A stretch of DNA of 64,000 nt from Prevotella sp. AGR2160 (GTDB lineage Bacteria > Bacteroidota > Bacteroidia > Bacteroidales > Bacteroidaceae): positions 62,001-126,000 of the forward strand of contig NZ_AUJK01000005.1 of the NCBI RefSeq assembly GCF_000424185.1, in the 5' to 3' direction. Each line of letters starts with the position of its first letter. The first letter of the stretch is position 1. The notes beneath the pieces were generated by a model. That model was given only the letters and a program-made list of their open reading frames with translations. It was not told the origin of the DNA and made no database searches. This document shows positions 34,901-43,459 of the stretch, in pieces. Both the position numbers and the translations under genes were made by a program.

Positions 34901-36358
34901 ATGATCAATTGGAAAATCATATTTAAGGTCATCGGACAGCTCCTCTTCATCGAGGCTTTCATGATGCTCATCTGCTGCTGCGTAGCCTCTTACTGCCACG
35001 CCGATGACATGGCAGCCTTTCTGGTCTCTGCCGTCCTGACGATCATGTGCGGCTCCGTACTCCAGGTCTTTGGACGCAATGCCACGAATATGCTGTCACG
35101 CCGAGACGCCTACCTCGTCGTCACCCTCACCTGGCTCATCTTCAGCCTCTTCGGCTCCCTGCCCTTCATCATCAGCGGTTATCTGCCCAACTTCACAGAC
35201 GCCTATTTTGAGACGATGTCTGGCTTCACGACAACGGGAGCAACGGTCATCGATAATGTGGAAGCCCTGCCCCACGGCCTCCTCTTCTGGCGTTCCTTCA
35301 CGCATTTCATCGGTGGCTTGGGCATCGTGTTCTTCACCATTGCCATCCTTCCGAATACCGATCGTGGTGGCCTCCGTCTCTATTCCGCGGAAGCGACAGG
35401 TCCTTTGAACTCAAAACTACAGCCACGCCTGACGACGAGTGCCAAATGGATATGGATGATCTATGGGATCCTCACGGCAAGTTGCATCATCGCTTATTAT
35501 CTTCAGGGTATGAATCTCTTCGATGCCATCAACTACGGCTTGTCAACGACGGCAACGGGAGGCTTCTCCACGCATAACTCCAGCACCGTAGGCTTTCACT
35601 CTCCGTCATTGGAGTATACCTGTACGATTTTCATGTTCCTCAGCAGCATCAACTTTCCCCTCCTCTATATGGGCGTATGTAAGGGAAAAATCCGTGACCT
35701 GCTGCATAATGCGGAGTTCCGCTTCTTCATCTCCCTCGCCGCCCTCTTCACGCTGATCATCATGATCGAACTGATCATCCACAACGGATACAGTGTGGAA
35801 CACGCCTTCCGCAGCGGTATCTTCCAGGTCATGTCCTTCATGTCGACGACGGGCCTGTTTAATGATGATGCCGCCAAATGGCCCCATGTCACGTGGGTCA
35901 TCCTCGCCATGTGCATGTTCTTCGGGGCTTGCTCGGGAAGTACCTGCGGTGGATTCAAATGTATCCGTGGTGTGATGGTACTGAAGATCATCAAGAATCA
36001 GTTCCGGCAGATGCTGCATCCCAATGCTGTCCTGCCGCTGAAGATCAATGGGGTCAACGTGTCGTTACAGAAACGTGTGACGCTCCTGGCTTTCCTCGCC
36101 ACCTATCTGATCCTCTGCCTCGTCATCTCCTTCACAATGATCGCCATGGGCATCGACAACACCAATGCCATCACGATCACGCTGAGTGCGTTGGGAAATG
36201 TCGGCCCGTCACTCGGTCTGGAGATCGGACCTACGATGTCGTGGAGCATGCTCCCCGCTGCCGCCAAATGGATGTGCTCGATCATGATGCTCCTCGGCCG
36301 TCTGGAGATCTTCTCCGTACTGATCCTCTTCACTCCGCAGTTCTGGAAAGGAAATTAA
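34901..36358 (+). CDS. trkH: Trk potassium uptake system, membrane protein TrkH
   Basis: TrkH is the potassium-translocating subunit in the inner membrane, with four repeated M1-P-M2 units. The 485-residue protein shows multiple hydrophobic helices and selectivity-filter segments such as TTGATVIDN, TTATGGFSTHNSS, SSTTG-like MSTTGLFNDD and SALGNVGPSL. It follows trkA with one base between them, which suggests coupled translation. Confidence 0.95.
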   Translation: MINWKIIFKVIGQLLFIEAFMMLICCCVASYCHADDMAAFLVSAVLTIMCGSVLQVFGRNATNMLSRRDAYLVVTLTWLIFSLFGSLPFIISGYLPNFTDAYFETMSGFTTTGATVIDNVEALPHGLLFWRSFTHFIGGLGIVFFTIAILPNTDRGGLRLYSAEATGPLNSKLQPRLTTSAKWIWMIYGILTASCIIAYYLQGMNLFDAINYGLSTTATGGFSTHNSSTVGFHSPSLEYTCTIFMFLSSINFPLLYMGVCKGKIRDLLHNAEFRFFISLAALFTLIIMIELIIHNGYSVEHAFRSGIFQVMSFMSTTGLFNDDAAKWPHVTWVILAMCMFFGACSGSTCGGFKCIRGVMVLKIIKNQFRQMLHPNAVLPLKINGVNVSLQKRVTLLAFLATYLILCLVISFTMIAMGIDNTNAITITLSALGNVGPSLGLEIGPTMSWSMLPAAAKWMCSIMMLLGRLEIFSVLILFTPQFWKGN

Positions 36359-36385
36359 TTCATTACATCAACAAATACTTTATTT

Positions 36386-37348
36386 ATGAAACCATTCACA
36401 TTCAAACCTTTACTGAAGTCTACCCTTTGGGGAGGTGACAAGATCATTCCATTCAAACACCTTGATGTCAAGCAGGACAATGTCGGCGAGAGTTGGGAGA
36501 TCTCCGGTGTGCCCGGCAACGAGACGGTCGTTGCCGATGGTCCTTATGCCGGCTATTGGCTCAACGAACTCGTGAAAGAGCTCAAAGGAAGCCTTGTCGG
36601 TCTGGAGAACTACAAGCGCTTCGGTGATGAGTTTCCCTTGCTCATCAAGTTCATTGATGCCCGGCAGCAGCTCTCCATCCAGGTGCATCCCAACGACGAG
36701 ATTGCCCACAAGCAGGGCAAGGAGCGTGGCAAGACGGAGATGTGGTATGCTCTCGACTCCGATCCTGATGCCCATCTGATGTGTGGCCTGAAAAAGAAAA
36801 TCACGCCGGAAGAGTATAAGGAGATGGTCGCCAACGACACCATCGTCGACGCACTTGCCAACTACAGCGTGAAAGAGGGAGATTGCTTCTTCATCCCCGC
36901 CGGTCGTATCCATGCTATCGGTGCCGGCTGCTTCGTCACGGAGATCCAGCAGACGAGTGACGTCACCTACCGCATCTATGACTTCAAGCGAAAGGACAAG
37001 AACGGCAACTACCGCGAGTTGCACACGGAGCAGGCCGCCGAGTGCATCGACTACCATGTGCAGGACAACTACCGTCAGCAGTATGTCCCGGCAAAGGACA
37101 AGGGCGTGAAGCTCGTCAACTGCCCGTATTTCACCACCTCTGTTTACGATCTCACGGAGCCGCATACCATCGACTACAGTGAGCTCGACAGCTTCGTGAT
37201 CCTCATCTGCACGAAGGGAAAGGCCGAGATGTCGGACAACGAGGGGAATACCTGGACCCTCTCTGCCGGTCAGACGATCCTCATCCCCGCCACGACGAAG
37301 ACGATCCACTGCGAAGGGGTCGTGAAGTTTGTGGAGACGTATATATAA
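36386..37348 (+). CDS. manA: Mannose-6-phosphate isomerase, class I
   Basis: ManA interconverts mannose-6-phosphate and fructose-6-phosphate with a zinc ion. The 320-residue protein is of the short cupin-type class I form common in Bacteroidota and Firmicutes. Seen are STLWGGDKI, GESWEISG, the metal motif QVHPNDEIAHK and FIPAGRIHAIGAG. It begins 27 bases after trkH with no clear promoter, so it may share the dxs-trkAH transcript. An E repeat begins one base after its stop. Confidence 0.94.
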   Translation: MKPFTFKPLLKSTLWGGDKIIPFKHLDVKQDNVGESWEISGVPGNETVVADGPYAGYWLNELVKELKGSLVGLENYKRFGDEFPLLIKFIDARQQLSIQVHPNDEIAHKQGKERGKTEMWYALDSDPDAHLMCGLKKKITPEEYKEMVANDTIVDALANYSVKEGDCFFIPAGRIHAIGAGCFVTEIQQTSDVTYRIYDFKRKDKNGNYRELHTEQAAECIDYHVQDNYRQQYVPAKDKGVKLVNCPYFTTSVYDLTEPHTIDYSELDSFVILICTKGKAEMSDNEGNTWTLSAGQTILIPATTKTIHCEGVVKFVETYI

Positions 37349-37381
37349 AGCCTCACCCCAACCTCTCCCCGAAAGGGAGGG
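37349..37381. repeat. GC-rich repeat family E, copy 1
   Basis: AAGCCTCACCCCAACC is followed by CTCCCCGAAAGGGAGG, whose end folds as a CTCCC/GGGAG hairpin. A related inverted copy lies at 48393. Confidence 0.65.
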
Positions 37382-37394
37382 AAGTAAATACAGA

Positions 37395-37437
37395 GACACG
37401 CCCTGCCTTCCCTCACTGAGGAAAAGCAGGGCGTGTC
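37395..37437. terminator. Long stem between manA and nhaD
   Basis: GACACGCCCTGC at 37395-37406 pairs perfectly with GCAGGGCGTGTC at 37426-37437. The loop holds further short complementary stretches. It likely ends both convergent transcripts. A related stem lies after the DUF4435 gene at 41010. Confidence 0.65.
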
Positions 37438-37446
37438 CGTTGTGTG

Positions 37447-37467
37447 CTTGCGCTTTGCAAGCGCAAG
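37447..37467. repeat. Palindromic repeat family B, copy 2
   Basis: Same unit and orientation as at 30513, directly before the nhaD stop. Confidence 0.8.
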
Positions 37468-37476
37468 GAAGCTCTT

Positions 37477-38832
37477 CTACAGCAGCGTCTTGATGCACCA
37501 ATAGCAGATGATACCAAGGAGATAGCCGACGAAGGCGATCCAGCTGACATGCTTCATATACCAGCCGAAGGTGATCTTCTCCAGGCCCATGACGACGACA
37601 CCGGCGGCTGAGCCAATGATCAACATACTGCCACCGACACCGGCGCAATAGGCCAGCAACTGCCAGAAGATACCATCGGTAGCAAAGTCACCGACGGCCT
37701 GGACCGGATACATGCCCATACAACCGGCCACAAGAGGCACATTATCAACGATACTCGAGAGGACACCGATGATACCCGTCACCATATAGTGGTTACCATT
37801 GAAGGCGACATTCAAGCCCTTTCCGAGAGAGGTCAGTACACCAACTTCCTCGAGACAGGCCACAGCCATCAGAATACCAAGAAAGAAGAGGATCGTACTC
37901 ATATCGACACGACGCAACAGACTCGTGACACGCTTCTGGAACGTCAAACCATGATGACCATGCTCCAAACTGCGATAGAACACCTCTGTAGTAATCCACA
38001 GCACACTCAACACGAGGAGAACACCGACGAACGGCGGCAGATGGGTGAGGGTCTTAAAGATCGGGACAAACATCAGACCACCGACACCGATGAAGAACAC
38101 GGCCTTGCGCTGGGCACTGTTGAACTCCATGACCTCTTTCTCTGCGGCACCGTCGAGGAGAATGGTCTCGTTGGACCCAGCGAGTTCACCCTTGAGCTGG
38201 GTCTGCAGAATCAAGGCCGGCACGACGAGAGAGACGACAGAGGGGATGAAGATCTCGGAGAGGACGCCAGCGGCGGTGATGAGGTTTTTGTTCCACAACA
38301 TGATTGTCGTCACGTCACCGATCGGTGAGAAGGCACCACCACTGTTGGCAGCGATGATGACGAGGGAGGCATAGATGATGCGGTCCTTATGATCGGGCAC
38401 AAGCTTACGGAGAATCATAATCATCACGATCGCCGTCGTCAGGTTGTCTAGGATGGCCGAGAGGAAGAAGGTCATAAAGGCAATCTTCCACAGCAGGCCA
38501 CGCTTGCTCTTCGTGTGCATAACGCGGCGTACCCAGTCGAAGCCACCATTCTGGTCGACGATCTCCACAATCGTCATGGCTCCCATGAGGAAGAAGAGAG
38601 TGGTAGAGGTACTACCGAGATGCTTCTCGATGATATCACTCACGGCCTGTGGGATGGCACTGGCATCCACACCACTGATATAGCTGCCGGGATTAACCAT
38701 GTAAAGGGTCCAGCAGACCACGAACATCAGCAACGCCACGGCTGCCTTATTCACTTTCGTCACGCTCTCCAGGGCTATGAAGAGATAGCCGATGATGAAG
38801 ACCGCAACAATTACTGTTGTTAAAGTTGTCAT
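37477..38832 (-). CDS. nhaD: Na+/H+ antiporter NhaD
   Basis: NhaD-type antiporters (ion transporter superfamily) exchange sodium for protons. The 451-residue membrane protein has at least ten hydrophobic segments, the family motifs SSTTLFFLMGAMTIVEIVDQNGGF, NLTTAIVMIMIL and NSGGAFSPIGDVTTIMLW, and NVPLVAGCMGMYP near residue 370. This is typical of NhaD rather than NhaB or NhaC. It is transcribed alone, with a likely promoter about 140 bases upstream. Confidence 0.94.
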   Translation of the reverse strand: MTTLTTVIVAVFIIGYLFIALESVTKVNKAAVALLMFVVCWTLYMVNPGSYISGVDASAIPQAVSDIIEKHLGSTSTTLFFLMGAMTIVEIVDQNGGFDWVRRVMHTKSKRGLLWKIAFMTFFLSAILDNLTTAIVMIMILRKLVPDHKDRIIYASLVIIAANSGGAFSPIGDVTTIMLWNKNLITAAGVLSEIFIPSVVSLVVPALILQTQLKGELAGSNETILLDGAAEKEVMEFNSAQRKAVFFIGVGGLMFVPIFKTLTHLPPFVGVLLVLSVLWITTEVFYRSLEHGHHGLTFQKRVTSLLRRVDMSTILFFLGILMAVACLEEVGVLTSLGKGLNVAFNGNHYMVTGIIGVLSSIVDNVPLVAGCMGMYPVQAVGDFATDGIFWQLLAYCAGVGGSMLIIGSAAGVVVMGLEKITFGWYMKHVSWIAFVGYLLGIICYWCIKTLL

Positions 38833-38897
38833 ATATAATTTGTTTAATAGTTTTTCTGCAATACGATCTTTTTACTATTATGGTATGAGACATCAGC

Positions 38898-38911
38898 AAT
38901 CATGTCCCTGC
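38898..38911. repeat. Family A half-repeat
   Basis: AATCATGTCCCTGC is the inverted first half of the family A unit, without its second half. Confidence 0.55.
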
Positions 38912-38940
38912 GTTTGCGTCTTTTTAGGCGGGATCTATAC

Positions 38941-38955
38941 AATCATGTCCCTACG
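38941..38955. repeat. Family A half-repeat
   Basis: AATCATGTCCCTACG is the inverted first half of the family A unit. It is in direct orientation to the half at 38898, with 29 bases between. Confidence 0.6.
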
Positions 38956-38973
38956 GTAATTGTTAATCTTTTG

Positions 38974-38981
38974 CAAAGGTA
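38974..38981 (-). promoter_or_regulatory. -7 promoter element, probably for nhaD
   Basis: CAAAGGTA on plus reads TACCTTTG on minus. It lies 141 bases before the nhaD ATG, leaving a leader that contains the two family A half-repeats. Confidence 0.45.
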
Positions 38982-39024
38982 CAAAAAAAGGTCCGTAAAA
39001 GAAACAATGTATGATTTTTTTTTG

Positions 39025-39032
39025 TATTTTTG
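39025..39032 (+). promoter_or_regulatory. -7 promoter element for the ATPase/DUF4435 pair
   Basis: TATTTTTG lies 26 bases before the ATG at 39059, after a T-rich stretch. Confidence 0.5.
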
Positions 39033-39058
39033 TCTTGTAATTGTAACAATCTATCACA

Positions 39059-39877
39059 ATGATGCAGAAATACGCTGATTATATCGAACAAATAGAAATA
39101 GAATCCCTTTGGAGCGGCCGCAAGCATATCCTTTGGAACCTCGACCGGAAAGTGAATATCCTCAGTGGAATCAACGGCGTGGGCAAGAGTACCATATTAA
39201 ATAAGGTGGTGAAAGGCCTCGCCCAGGGCGGAGAGTTCCCGAGTCATCTTATCAAAGGCGTCCATCTGAAGGTGTCGCCCGAGGATGCCAAATGGATCCG
39301 CTTCGACGTCATCCGCTCTTTCGACCGCCCTCTTGTCAATTCTGAGGTGCTGTCGAAGGTGGATAACGCCCTCGTCACGGAACTCGACTGGCAACTCTTC
39401 CAACTTCAACGCAAGTATCTCGACTACCAGGTGAATATCGGCAACCGGATCATCGCTACGCTGCAGAGCGGCGAACCCGACGCTGCCCAAAAAGCCCAGG
39501 AGATCAGCGCGCCGAAGAAACTCTTCCAGGACATGATCGACGACCTCTTCAAGGAGACGGGGAAGAAGATGATCCGTTCGGAGAACGAGATCTATTTCAC
39601 GCAGATCGGTGAGAAACTCGCGCCCTATCAGCTCTCCAGCGGTGAGAAGCAGATGCTCTGTATCCTCCTCACCGTCCTCGTGGAGGATCAGAAGCCGTAT
39701 GTCCTCTTCATGGACGAGCCGGAAGTGAGCCTGCATTTCGAATGGCAGAAACGCCTCATCAACCTCATTCTCCAGTTGAACCCGCAGGTTCAGCTGATCA
39801 TGACCACCCACAGTCCTGCCGTCGTCATGGATGGTTGGATGGACCATGTCACGGAAGTCACAGACATTACGGTGTAA
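39059..39877 (+). CDS. ABC-type AAA ATPase paired with a DUF4435 protein (AriA-like)
   Basis: This 272-residue soluble ATPase has a Walker A GINGVGKST at 37-45, an ABC signature LSSGEKQ at 192-198, Walker B LFMDEPEVSLH ending at 226 and an H-loop TTHSP at 249-253. It belongs to the compact AAA_15/AAA_21-type group with no transmembrane partner. It is followed by a DUF4435 gene, the same two-gene order as AriA-AriB in PARIS phage defence. Unlike typical PARIS it sits among housekeeping genes with no mobile DNA nearby, so a non-defence role is equally possible. Confidence 0.85.
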   Translation: MMQKYADYIEQIEIESLWSGRKHILWNLDRKVNILSGINGVGKSTILNKVVKGLAQGGEFPSHLIKGVHLKVSPEDAKWIRFDVIRSFDRPLVNSEVLSKVDNALVTELDWQLFQLQRKYLDYQVNIGNRIIATLQSGEPDAAQKAQEISAPKKLFQDMIDDLFKETGKKMIRSENEIYFTQIGEKLAPYQLSSGEKQMLCILLTVLVEDQKPYVLFMDEPEVSLHFEWQKRLINLILQLNPQVQLIMTTHSPAVVMDGWMDHVTEVTDITV

Positions 39878-39915
39878 TGGAGAACGGAGAATAGATAATG
39901 GATAATGGAGGATTG
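39877..39915. repeat. ATGGAGAATGG-type repeat (family C, copy 2)
   Basis: ATGGAGAACGGAGAATAG and ATAATGGATAATGGAGG lie between the ATPase and the DUF4435 gene. This is related to 7422-7528. Here it is inside a likely operon. Confidence 0.65.
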
Positions 39916-39920
39916 AACTT

Positions 39921-40913
39921 ATGTCACATCGACTGAGAGACCATATCAATTCAAAATACTTCGAGGCGGCGAATGCGCTGACCTCAAAGAAGGCACGGCG
40001 GAAGATCGTGGTGTATGTGGAGAGCTATGATGATATTCTCTTCTGGCGTCAGGTACTCGGACGTTTCGAGAACAGTCACCGCTATTTCGAGATCATGCTC
40101 CCTTCCCGTGACCGTTTTCTGCAGCGCGGCAAGAAGGCTGCCATCGCACAGTTGCTGGATTCCGTAGGATCGGACATGCTGGCCTGTGTTGATGCTGACT
40201 ACGACTATCTCATCCAAGGGGCCACGGAGACTTCGAAGGTCATCAACTCCAATCCGTATATCTTCCATACTTATGTCTATGCCATTGAGAACTATCAGTG
40301 TTACGCCCCCTCACTCCATGAGGTCTGTGTGATGATCACCCTCAACGACCATCAGATCTTCGACTTCGAAGCCTTTCTGACGCGCTACTCACAGATCATC
40401 TATCCCCTCTTCGTATGGAACATCTGGTTCTACCGCAGTCCGAACTATAACCGTTTTACCATCTCTGAATTCAACCAGACAATAGAACTCGGTACACAGA
40501 AGATCGGTCATCCCGACCAGGCATTGGTATTGATGCAAGAGAAGGTACGGCGGAAGATCGCATGGCTAAGGAAACATTTCCCGGAGTTCATGGATCAGCG
40601 CGGCGCTTTGGAGGCAGATCTCCGGCGGCTCGGCGTAACGCCCGACACCACCTATTTATATATACAGGGGCATCATCTCTTTGATAATGTTGTAGCACCC
40701 ATCGTCACGAAGATCTGTGAGCGGCTCGTCGCCGAGCGGCAGAGTGAGATCCGCCGCATGTCCCAGCATAACGCGCAGCGGCAGACGGAGCTGAGCTGTT
40801 ACAACCACAGCATCCAGGATGTCACGACGATGTTGAAGAAAAACAACGGCTACCAGGACAGCCAGCCCTATCAAAAACTGCTGGAAGCGATCGAGAAAGC
40901 GCTCAACGCGTAG
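39921..40913 (+). CDS. DUF4435 TOPRIM-like protein (AriB-like)
   Basis: The 330-residue protein carries the DUF4435/TOPRIM acidic pattern. E34 and D37/D38 lie in VYVESYDDILFW, D91 and D93 in ACVDADYDY, and E123 in AIENYQCY, the ENY element typical of DUF4435. TOPRIM folds of this kind bind magnesium; in AriB they are the nuclease of PARIS. The C-terminal half (about 200-330) is helical and charged, without a known motif. It lies 43 bases after the ATPase gene on the same strand. Family assignment is firm by motif, but the function is inferred. Confidence 0.8.
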   Translation: MSHRLRDHINSKYFEAANALTSKKARRKIVVYVESYDDILFWRQVLGRFENSHRYFEIMLPSRDRFLQRGKKAAIAQLLDSVGSDMLACVDADYDYLIQGATETSKVINSNPYIFHTYVYAIENYQCYAPSLHEVCVMITLNDHQIFDFEAFLTRYSQIIYPLFVWNIWFYRSPNYNRFTISEFNQTIELGTQKIGHPDQALVLMQEKVRRKIAWLRKHFPEFMDQRGALEADLRRLGVTPDTTYLYIQGHHLFDNVVAPIVTKICERLVAERQSEIRRMSQHNAQRQTELSCYNHSIQDVTTMLKKNNGYQDSQPYQKLLEAIEKALNA

Positions 40914-40928
40914 GGGCAAGAGCGCTGC

Positions 40929-40949
40929 CTTGCGCTTGCAAAGCGCAAG
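40929..40949. repeat. Palindromic repeat family B, copy 3 (inverted)
   Basis: Exact reverse complement of the copies at 30513 and 37447: the arms CTTGCGCTT/AAGCGCAAG flank GCA instead of TGC. Confidence 0.8.
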
Positions 40950-41009
40950 CACCGGACGGCAGGCCACTCAACCTAACAGCAGGCACGCCATGCCACCCTT
41001 ACACAAAAA

Positions 41010-41051
41010 ACACGCCCTCCTTTCCCGCAATAACGGGAAGGAAGGGCGTGT
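41010..41051. terminator. Long bidirectional hairpin between the DUF4435 gene and cysK
   Basis: ACACGCCCTCCTTTCCCG at 41010-41027 pairs with CGGGAAGGAAGGGCGTGT at 41034-41051 with two mismatches around a 6-base loop. A tract on one side and T tract on the other fit termination of both convergent transcripts. Confidence 0.8.
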
Positions 41052-41088
41052 CTTTTACTTTTTTAATTTTTTACTTTTTTAATTTTTA
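41052..41088. repeat. TTTACTTTTTTAATTTT repeat (family D, copy 3)
   Basis: T-rich TTTACTTTTTTAA units directly after the hairpin and reaching into the cysK stop codon. Confidence 0.6.
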
Positions 41089-42033
41089 GAGAGGATACTC
41101 CTCAAAGGCATAGAGTACGGTGGAGAGATAGCGCTCACCCGTATCAGGAAGGAGAGCAATGATGTTCTTGTTCTCATTGCCCGGGCGCTTAGCGATCTCC
41201 GTGGCGGCGAAGGCGGCAGCACCACTGCTGATACCTACCAACACACCATCCTGCTGCGCAATCTCACGGCCACTGCGGATGGCATCGTCATTCTCTACCG
41301 CAAAGACCTCATCGATATATTCTGAATTGTAAGTCTTGGGAATGAAACCAGCACCGATACCCTGGATTTTATGGGGGCCACTCTTACCACCCTCAAGGAC
41401 GGGAGAGGAAGCCGGCTCAACGGCGATGATCTGTACATTCGGGTTCTGCTCCTTCAGATACTTACCGATACCCGTGATGGTACCTCCTGTACCAACACCG
41501 GCGACAACGATGTCAACCTTACCGTCGGTATCTTTCCAGATCTCCGGACCGGTGGTCTCATAATGCTTCTGCGGGTTGGCGGGGTTCTCAAACTGCTCCA
41601 GGATGACGCTTCCGGGGATAGAGTCGCGGAGGGCTTCAGCAGCCTTGATAGCGCCCGGCATACCATCCTTACCCGGCGTGAGTTTCACCTGTGCGCCATA
41701 AGCCTTCACGAGGTTACGACGCTCGATACTCATCGTCTCCGGCATCGTCAGGATGAGCTTGTAGCCTTTCACGGCGGAGACAAGGGCCAGTCCGACACCT
41801 GTGTTACCACTCGTCGGCTCGATGATCGTTGCGCCGGGCTTCAGTGTTCCGGCCTTTTCAGCGGCCTCAATCATACCGAAGGCGATACGGTCTTTGACGC
41901 TGCCGCCGGGATTAAAGTATTCAACTTTCGCAATGACGGGTTTCTTCACGCCGTGCAGTGCGGAGAACTTCGGGAGTTCTACCAGAGGAGTATTTCCAAT
42001 CAGATCAGTGATCTGCTTATAAATCTTAGTCAT
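41086..42033 (-). CDS. cysK: Cysteine synthase A (O-acetylserine sulfhydrylase)
   Basis: CysK makes cysteine from O-acetylserine and sulfide with PLP. The 315-residue protein has GNTPLVELPKF, the PLP lysine in NPGGSVKDRIAFGMI, the substrate loop EPTSGNTGVGLA, and VAGVGTGGTITGIGKYL. It is the second gene of a minus-strand unit with metY, 17 bases downstream of it, so cysteine and homocysteine sulfur assimilation are probably co-regulated. Confidence 0.96.
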   Translation of the reverse strand: MTKIYKQITDLIGNTPLVELPKFSALHGVKKPVIAKVEYFNPGGSVKDRIAFGMIEAAEKAGTLKPGATIIEPTSGNTGVGLALVSAVKGYKLILTMPETMSIERRNLVKAYGAQVKLTPGKDGMPGAIKAAEALRDSIPGSVILEQFENPANPQKHYETTGPEIWKDTDGKVDIVVAGVGTGGTITGIGKYLKEQNPNVQIIAVEPASSPVLEGGKSGPHKIQGIGAGFIPKTYNSEYIDEVFAVENDDAIRSGREIAQQDGVLVGISSGAAAFAATEIAKRPGNENKNIIALLPDTGERYLSTVLYAFEEYPL

Positions 42034-42050
42034 AATATTTTTCGTTTTAT

Positions 42051-43337
42051 TTATTTGGAGATTGCTTTGAAAGCCTGATCGAGGTCGTCGATAAGGTCCT
42101 GATAATGCTCAGTACCGATGCTCAGACGAATTGTTCCGTCGAAGATGCCCTGCTCGTTGGCCTCCTCATCACTCAGCTCGGAGTGAGTCGTACTCTTCGG
42201 ATGAACCACGAGACTCTTCACGTCAGCGACATTGGCCAAAAGCGAGAAGATCTTCAGATGATCAATGAACTTGAAGGCCTCTTCCTGACCGCCCTTGATC
42301 TCGAAGGTGAAGATAGAGCCGGCACCATTGGGGAAGTAACGCTCGTAGAGGTCGTGATTCGGATGATCGGGCAGTGACGGGTGATTGATCTTCTTCACCA
42401 GCGGCTGTGTCTTCAGATAGTCGATGACCTTCAGCGTGTTGAAGACATGACGCTCTACGCGCAGACTCAGCGTCTCCAGGCCTTGAAGGAGAATCCAGGC
42501 ATTGAACGGAGAGATCGTAGCACCCTCATCACGAAGGATCAGCGCACGGACACGTGTCACGAACGGTGCGGGGAGCTTGCCGAAGACAAGGCCGTGGTAG
42601 GAAGCGTCGGGCTCCGTGAAACCGGGGAACTTATCGTTCTGGAACCAGTCGAAAGTACCACCGTCAACGATGACACCACCGAGACTGCTGCCGTGGCCAC
42701 CGATGAACTTCGTAGCGGAGTGGACGACGACGTCAGCACCGTGCTCGATAGGACGGATGAGGTACGGCGTTCCGAAAGTATTGTCGACGACCAATGGAAT
42801 GCCATGACGGTGTGCGATCTCTGCACTGCGGTCGATATCGGAGATATTGGAGTTCGGGTTACCGAGGGTCTCAATATACAGCAGTTTCGTGTTCGGCTTG
42901 ATGGCGGCCTCAATCTCATCATAGTTGTCGGGATCAACGAAGGTCGACTCGATACCATAACGGCTCAGCGTATGCTTCAGCAGGTTGTAAGTGCCACCGT
43001 AGATCGTCTTCGTGGCAACGACATGGTCACCGGCGAAAGCGAGGTTCGTGATGGCGTAGGTGACAGCGGCAGCACCGGAAGCGACGGCGAGGCCACCGAC
43101 ACCTCCCTCAAGGGCAGCGACACGGTCCTCGAAGACACCCTGCGTGGAGTTGGTCAGACGACCATAGATATTTCCGGCATCCTTCAGATGGAAACGGTCG
43201 GAGGCATGCTGGGCATTATGGAATACGTAAGATGTGGTCTGATAGATAGGCACGGCACGGGAGTCGGTTGCGGGGTCTGCCTGTTCCTGTCCAACATGAA
43301 GCTGGAGCGTCTCGAAATGATACTTGTTCTTACTCAT
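42051..43337 (-). CDS. metY: O-acetylhomoserine sulfhydrylase (aminocarboxypropyltransferase)
   Basis: MetY forms homocysteine from O-acetylhomoserine and sulfide, feeding methionine synthesis. The 428-residue PLP enzyme starts YHFETLQLHVGQEQADPATDS-like and has IYQTTSYVF, TNSTQGVFEDR, and the PLP lysine in HSATKFIGGHGSSLGG. The length, over 420, and the N-terminus fit MetY rather than MetB. It leads the operon with cysK. A TACCTTTG element and an upstream dyad mark its promoter region. Confidence 0.95.
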   Translation of the reverse strand: MSKNKYHFETLQLHVGQEQADPATDSRAVPIYQTTSYVFHNAQHASDRFHLKDAGNIYGRLTNSTQGVFEDRVAALEGGVGGLAVASGAAAVTYAITNLAFAGDHVVATKTIYGGTYNLLKHTLSRYGIESTFVDPDNYDEIEAAIKPNTKLLYIETLGNPNSNISDIDRSAEIAHRHGIPLVVDNTFGTPYLIRPIEHGADVVVHSATKFIGGHGSSLGGVIVDGGTFDWFQNDKFPGFTEPDASYHGLVFGKLPAPFVTRVRALILRDEGATISPFNAWILLQGLETLSLRVERHVFNTLKVIDYLKTQPLVKKINHPSLPDHPNHDLYERYFPNGAGSIFTFEIKGGQEEAFKFIDHLKIFSLLANVADVKSLVVHPKSTTHSELSDEEANEQGIFDGTIRLSIGTEHYQDLIDDLDQAFKAISK

Positions 43338-43389
43338 ACGTCAATCCTTTCTTTTATATGTTTTACTTTTTGTTTCTTGATTACGATTG

Positions 43390-43420
43390 CAAAGGTACGG
43401 CACTTTTTCCAATTACGAAA
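43390..43420 (-). promoter_or_regulatory. Promoter for metY-cysK
   Basis: CAAAGGTA at 43390-43397 reads TACCTTTG on minus. A TTTC element on minus at 43417-43420 lies 19 bases further upstream, near the -33 TTTG consensus. The ATG follows about 53 bases downstream. Confidence 0.55.
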
Positions 43421-43443
43421 TCGCACAAATGGGGCATTCTGAC

Positions 43444-43459
43444 TACCATACTTATGGTA
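43444..43459. promoter_or_regulatory. Dyad operator candidate upstream of metY
   Basis: TACCATA and TATGGTA are perfect inverted complements around CT. The 16-base dyad lies just upstream of the presumed -33 element, where an activator would bind. No cognate regulator is encoded nearby. Confidence 0.4.
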
